This document shows, in pieces, positions 60,801-64,000 of a stretch of DNA of 64,000 bases; the first letter of the stretch is position 1; every line of letters starts with the position of its first letter. Both the position numbers and the translations under genes were made by a program. Below the pieces are notes generated by a model. It had not been told where the DNA came from. It saw only the letters and a list, made by a program, of their open reading frames with translations, and did not search any database. Origin of the DNA: Phoronis australis (Eukaryota; Phoronida; Phoronidae); the NCBI GenBank assembly GCA_002633005.1, contig NMRA01000319.1:229546-293545 (forward strand), in the 5' to 3' direction.

Positions 60801-63800
60801 ACCAATCTCAAAACTTTGCTGTTACGAGATAGAGCACTTTTCTAGTCTTGCACGTTGCGCGGTGACAAGTCTTCAACTGGAACATCAAGTTTTATCACAT
60901 TTTCTTTTTTCTGCAATTTCTTTTTAATCTATAGTCTTTGTTCCATAGCAGAAACATTTATAAGCCTGTTAGGACATCTGTTATAGTTTGGCCGAGTACT
61001 GATCATGTCCTAGGTATATATCTTTCCTGAAAATCCACCAGTGTCCCTTTTGTCTTCTCTCTGGCATGCATCTCGTCGAGTGAATGACCCTAATTTTCCC
61101 TGTTCACTAACTTTAACATTTTGATGATTTTTAAAGTAATTTTGACTGCAAAAACTTAGGTGAAGTTGCACCATCGCCACTATTTCAAGCAATTGAATTG
61201 GATGATACATTAACAGTACGTAGAAATTTATGCCAAATGACGTCGTATGGAGGTCGGGAGATCCGTGCGACGGTCGTAAGCGCGTCGCATGGTTATCGCG
61301 TATGGGACGCTATCATTGTTTTCCTTTGTTGCGTGTTAGTTGGATATAACAATACAGGTCGCACGGATATCGTACCTTGGGTGCACATTAGCCGTTTTCG
61401 GATAAATGCTTACCATTATTTTTATTGTAAAATAGAAACACAAAGTGAATAATTGATACGCCTATCTACAAATAGATATGCGACGAGTTTGCGACCTAGT
61501 TCCCCATGGTGCAAAAGTGGTTGTTTTTTTCCAGGAAGCTATTTAAATATGGTTTTATTTTTAAGAAAATTAATGAGGTGTCCAGGTTTTATATCAACGT
61601 GGTGACGTGTCTTAGCCATGGCACAGACACGTTGCGTCAGAGACAATGTAAATTGTTAAACAAAACACCAACAGCTGGCGCTGTAGGTCAGGCACTGGAG
61701 AAACGTGCAGTGGGTTGTGCTGGGTGATTCGCGACTAATTATTTAAGCTGAAGGCAGTTCATCGTCTCTTTTCTATAAATTATGCAGTTGAACGCATATT
61801 GAAGTAGCAATGTCCACGCAGACCAGATCCAATAGAATTTTGGGGTATTCTGATTGGCTTCTGGGGCATGACAGAATGATTAATGCGCATTGCTCGTGTC
61901 AGTTTTAATTGTGCGATACGTGTTTTATCCAGGTTTTTACGGACATCGGTGCGACTCTGTTGACGTGTGCAGGGTTGAATCACCATGTCAAAATGGCGCC
62001 AGTTGTCGTAACGTGTCCTCTGGAAGGTATCACTGTGACTGCGCAGCTGGGTGGTCGGGTACCAACTGCACTTATTATGACCCCTGCGTAGAGGAACCAT
62101 GTCTCAATGATGGATTGTGCTTAAACAGAAGAAACAATCAGTCTGTGTGTATATGTAGCGGCGGCCATTACGGAAAGTATTGTGAAAAATACAACCCGTG
62201 CGCGGTAAAGCCGTGCAAAAATCAAGGTCGTTGCTCAAATCTCACGCAGACTACTTACCAATGCGCATGTCGAGAGGGTTTCTATGGTGATGACTGCGAG
62301 AGATTTAACCCCTGCGTGAGGTCACGATGTGACGAACACGGTACATGCAGGAACTTGAGCGACACTGACTACATGTGCGAGTGTGAGAGAGGTTACCAAG
62401 GAGCCAACTGCTCTGTGTACAACTCTTGCATCTTGGAGTCACCGTGCCAACATGGAGACTGTGAGCTCATCAGGAGTCATGAACACATGTGTCGCTGCTA
62501 TCAGGGATATTTCGGTAGCGCATGCCAACACTACAATCCATGCGTGGTGGTCAGGTGCGGCAACGGCGGCAGGTGCCGCAACTTGACCAATGACCGCTAC
62601 AGATGTGAGTGTCCGCGCGGTTACTACGGAGACCTCTGCGAGTACTACAATCCCTGCGTGGAGGAACCTTGTCAGAACGCCGGCCTCTGTAGAAACGTAT
62701 CCAGCGCTAACTACGTATGCACCTGCACTGCAGGGTATTTTGGTAAGACTTGCAATCGATATAACCCGTGTGTGTCACATCCTTGCCAAAATCATGCCAT
62801 TTGTAACAACATTACAGATTCAAATTATTCATGTAGTTGCAGAAGTGGTTATTACGGCACGCACTGCGAGTATTTCAATCCATGCGTGTTGAACCGATGT
62901 ATCAACGGGGCTACTTGCAATAATATTTCGTCGAATAGCTTCGTGTGTCATTGCCTGAATGGTTTTAGTGGAGCCACGTGTTCACATTACGACCCTTGTG
63001 TTGAGGATCCTTGTATAAACGGAGGCACTTGCTACAATAGCGAATCCCATCGGCACGAATGCCTCTGTAAACCAGGCTTCTACGGCGGAAATTGCGAAAA
63101 TTTCGACCCTTGTGTACGCCTGCCATGTTTGAATAACGGACATTGCACCAACACATCGAATATTAATTATTTCTGCACATGTCCGGATGGTTTTTTTGGC
63201 TCTCACTGTCAAAACTATGACTTTTGTTCCCGTGTAACTCCTTGTGAAAATGATGCAACGTGCAGTTTAATAAACGTTTCAACAACTACCCGGCAAGCAA
63301 CACTGGAGCCAATGCGTATTGGAAACACAACAGTGCAGTTGGCTAATTACTTCAGATGCATTTGCCGCATTGGTTACACAGGAGAACGATGTGAAACGGA
63401 GATAAACGAGTGTGTGTCATCTCCTTGCATCCATGGTTCTTGCAAGAACCTTCTCGGGAAATACAATTGTTTGTGCGAGGCTGGCTACGTAGGGGTCAAC
63501 TGTGAACTTAACATCAATGAGTGCGCTTCAGATCCTTGTCAACATGGTGGCGAGTGCATTGATCTCATTACAGGCTATCAGTGCGTTTGCGCAATAGGCT
63601 GGGAAGGAAGGAACTGCCATGTTAATGTTAACGAATGTCGTTCGAATCCTTGCACCAATGGCGGTTCGTGTGTCGACATGTTATCGGCGTACAGATGTGT
63701 TTGCCCTTCAGGTGTATACGGAACAAACTGCGAATTGCATGTAAACAATTGCATCAGTAATCCGTGTTTAAATGGTGGCAGCTGTGAGGATCTGATTGAG

Positions 63801-64000
63801 GACTACTACTGCGCGTGCGCTCCGGGTTATACGGGTCGGATTTGTCAAACAAACGTCGACGAATGTAGTTCTAATCCTTGTATCCACGGAACATGTCTTG
63901 ACGGCGTAGACGCCTTCACTTGCACGTGTCGTCCTGGATACAAGGGCTTACGCTGCGAAGAAGAGGTCAATGAGTGCTCGTCTAGGCCATGCAAAAATAA
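51791..64000 (+). CDS. Secreted or membrane-anchored cadherin-FN3-multi-EGF protein (5' part; continues past window)
   Basis: Exons 51791-51851, 54186-54797, 56237-56521, 58954-59619 and 61933-64000 join in one frame for about 1,230 codons. The start is the ATG at 51,791 (A at -3, G at +4), with an in-frame TAA two codons upstream. In order: signal peptide (residues 1-19), cadherin repeat 1 (about 20-115), cadherin repeat 2 (about 116-224), FN3 (about 225-319), then EGF repeats 1-23 and the first part of EGF 24. All four introns are phase 1, typical of shuffled extracellular modules. EGFs 1-17 have FNPC/YNPC-type linkers, and EGFs 19-24 have the calcium-binding (D/N)-x-(N/D)-E-C linker. The protein should be extracellular, in adhesion or ligand binding. 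Whether it ends in a transmembrane segment is unknown. I do not recognise a named orthologue. EGF arrays resemble fibropellin, Notch and uEGF proteins, but the cadherin-FN3 head argues against those. Confidence 0.9.
51852..54185 (+). other. First intron of the cadherin-FN3-EGF gene
   Basis: About 2.3 kb. No repeat family or coding frame recognised. It ends with the acceptor TTCTTGTAG. Confidence 0.6.
54186..54797 (+). CDS. Cadherin-FN3-EGF gene, two cadherin repeats
   Basis: The acceptor is CTTGTAG (54,185) and the donor TCAG|GTGAGA (54,798). It is 612 bp and phase 1 on both ends. Repeat 1 has [17 protein letters not shown], the cadherin F-x-(I/V)-x-x-x-(S/T)-G-x-(I/V) strand signature. The inter-repeat linker [12 protein letters not shown] replaces the classical DxNDxxP calcium linker, with Asp to His/Glu changes. 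Repeat 2 has [27 protein letters not shown] and VRVKDFGSP (DRGSP-like), so calcium ligands are partly kept. Confidence 0.9.
54798..56236 (+). other. Intron between the cadherin and FN3 exons
   Basis: About 1.4 kb. A 133-codon minus-strand open frame (55,502-55,903) has no recognisable domain and is probably chance. Confidence 0.5.
56237..56521 (+). CDS. Cadherin-FN3-EGF gene, fibronectin type III exon
   Basis: The acceptor is TTTAATTTCAG (56,236) and the donor AACG|GTAAGG (56,522), phase 1-1, 285 bp. It starts [20 protein letters not shown] (A'-B strands with Trp), then [10 protein letters not shown] (C strand), [20 protein letters not shown] (the L-x-P-x-T-x-Y-type E-F signature, here GLSPWTWY) and ends [15 protein letters not shown] single complete FN3 fold in a single exon. 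Confidence 0.87.
57768..57853. mobile_element. Hairpin element family A, copy 3
   Basis: The arms 57,768-57,799 (ending GAGAACCAGTTT) and 57,822-57,853 (AAACTGGTTCTCAAAATACG) pair almost perfectly out to ATATAACGTGCCCG. The loop CACTGAATAACGGACATC is conserved with the 47.4-kb copy. It sits in the intron between FN3 and EGF exons. Confidence 0.88.
57884..58100 (+). mobile_element. tRNA-derived SINE, copy 2
   Basis: TTGTGTGGCCCAGTGGGATA and CAGTCGTGGCTTCGAATGCC are the A-box and degraded B-box regions. The body AAAATGGTTCCGGGTGATCA and GTGCAATGGGCCC matches copy 1. It starts about 30 bp after the hairpin element, in sense orientation within the intron. Confidence 0.85.
58954..59619 (+). CDS. 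Cadherin-FN3-EGF gene, EGF repeats 1-6 (sixth split)
   Basis: The acceptor is TTTCCAG (58,953) and the donor CCAG|GTATGT (59,620), phase 1-1. It encodes five complete six-Cys EGF repeats and most of the sixth. Repeat 1 begins [15 protein letters not shown]. Linkers are EHFDQC, CARVNLC, EHFNPC, GKFDPC and EYFNPC. The exon boundary falls just after the CACQPG of EGF 6. Several repeats carry N-x-S/T immediately after the third Cys (CRNISD, CRNTSN, CQNLST, CRNISD). Confidence 0.93.
59768..59912. mobile_element. Short TIR element (about 145 bp MITE)
   Basis: The left end GGCCTGCGTTCCATAGACCA and the reverse complement of the right end (GGGCTGCGCTCCGTAGATAA) are inverted over about 20 bp. CACGAGA motifs repeat inside. 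No ORF. Confidence 0.6.
60101..60803. mobile_element. TIR element family B, copy 4 (long, probably interrupted)
   Basis: The left end GGCCCGGGATTTATTTTTAC-TCGAAATCGAATTCGAAAG and the right end ...GAACGAGTTCGATTTCGAGT-AAAACGATCACGGACC are inverted, and the core TTGGCATTCAATTTCTTC matches copy 2. It is about 700 bp compared with about 380 bp, so it probably contains an insertion. Confidence 0.6.
61205..61450 (+). repeat. Interspersed repeat F, copy 2
   Basis: Shares ATGCCAAATGACGTC, a CGTAAGCG block, a CGCTATCATTGTTTTCC block, GGATATAACAATACA and GGATAAATG with 19,460-19,712 in the same order. Confidence 0.65.
61933..64000 (+). CDS. Cadherin-FN3-EGF gene, long exon with EGF 6 (end) to EGF 24 (start)
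   Basis: The acceptor is TTTTATCCAG (61,932), and the frame stays open for 2,068 bp to the window edge with no intron. It completes EGF 6 ([13 protein letters not shown]) and encodes EGFs 7-23 and the first two Cys of EGF 24. EGFs 7-17 use YDPC/YNPC/FNPC linkers. EGF 18 has an enlarged loop of about 30 residues after CSLINV before its last disulfide. EGFs 19-24 have calcium-binding linkers (INEC, VNEC, VDEC). Each EGF has six Cys with the usual spacing. O-glucose consensus C-x-S-x-P-C is present in EGF 14 and in all of 19-24. The exon 3' boundary lies outside the window. Confidence 0.93.

Larger units (their letters stand above)
59620..61932 (+). other. Intron between the two EGF exons
   Basis: About 2.3 kb. 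Contains the MITE at 59,768-59,912, a family B copy at 60,101-60,803 and repeat F copy 2 at 61,205-61,450. It ends TGTTTTATCCAG. Confidence 0.75.

Overview
This is metazoan nuclear DNA, most likely from a marine invertebrate. The evidence is GT-AG introns of several hundred bases to several kb, a tRNA-derived SINE present twice, many short terminal-inverted-repeat elements, relics of LINE and THAP-type genes, and a secreted protein built from cadherin, FN3 and EGF modules. There is no bacterial or viral gene organisation. The species cannot be named from the sequence alone.

Layout. (1) Positions 93-11,768 (+) hold the last ten visible exons of a gene whose 5' end lies to the left of the window. 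Its phases join cleanly into about 735 codons ending at TGA 11,766-11,768. The protein resembles, from memory only, the CFAP92/KIAA1257 cilia-associated family. (2) Positions 11,769-51,790 form a gene desert of about 40 kb in which I find no convincing intact gene. It holds tandem repeats (14, 19, 19, 24, 58 and 61 bp units and several microsatellites), at least six families of short inverted-repeat elements, a 97-bp-armed near-perfect palindrome, a multi-copy interspersed family of about 450 bp, two LINE reverse-transcriptase tail relics (the first of these is in an intron of gene 1, at 8 kb), a frameshifted THAP zinc-finger relic, and a CpG-rich patch near 14.8 kb. (3) Positions 51,791 to the window edge (+) hold the 5' part of a secreted or membrane-anchored gene. 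It encodes a signal peptide, two cadherin repeats, one FN3 domain, then 23 complete EGF repeats and the start of a 24th. Every intron seen is phase 1.

The two genes lie in the same orientation and show no functional link. The most interesting items are the signal-cadherin-FN3-EGF architecture with two chemically distinct EGF zones (an N-glycan sequon zone followed by a calcium-binding, Notch-type O-glucose consensus zone), the start-stop uORF just before its initiator ATG, and the set of related hairpin elements. All family names are recognition by eye and no database search was possible.
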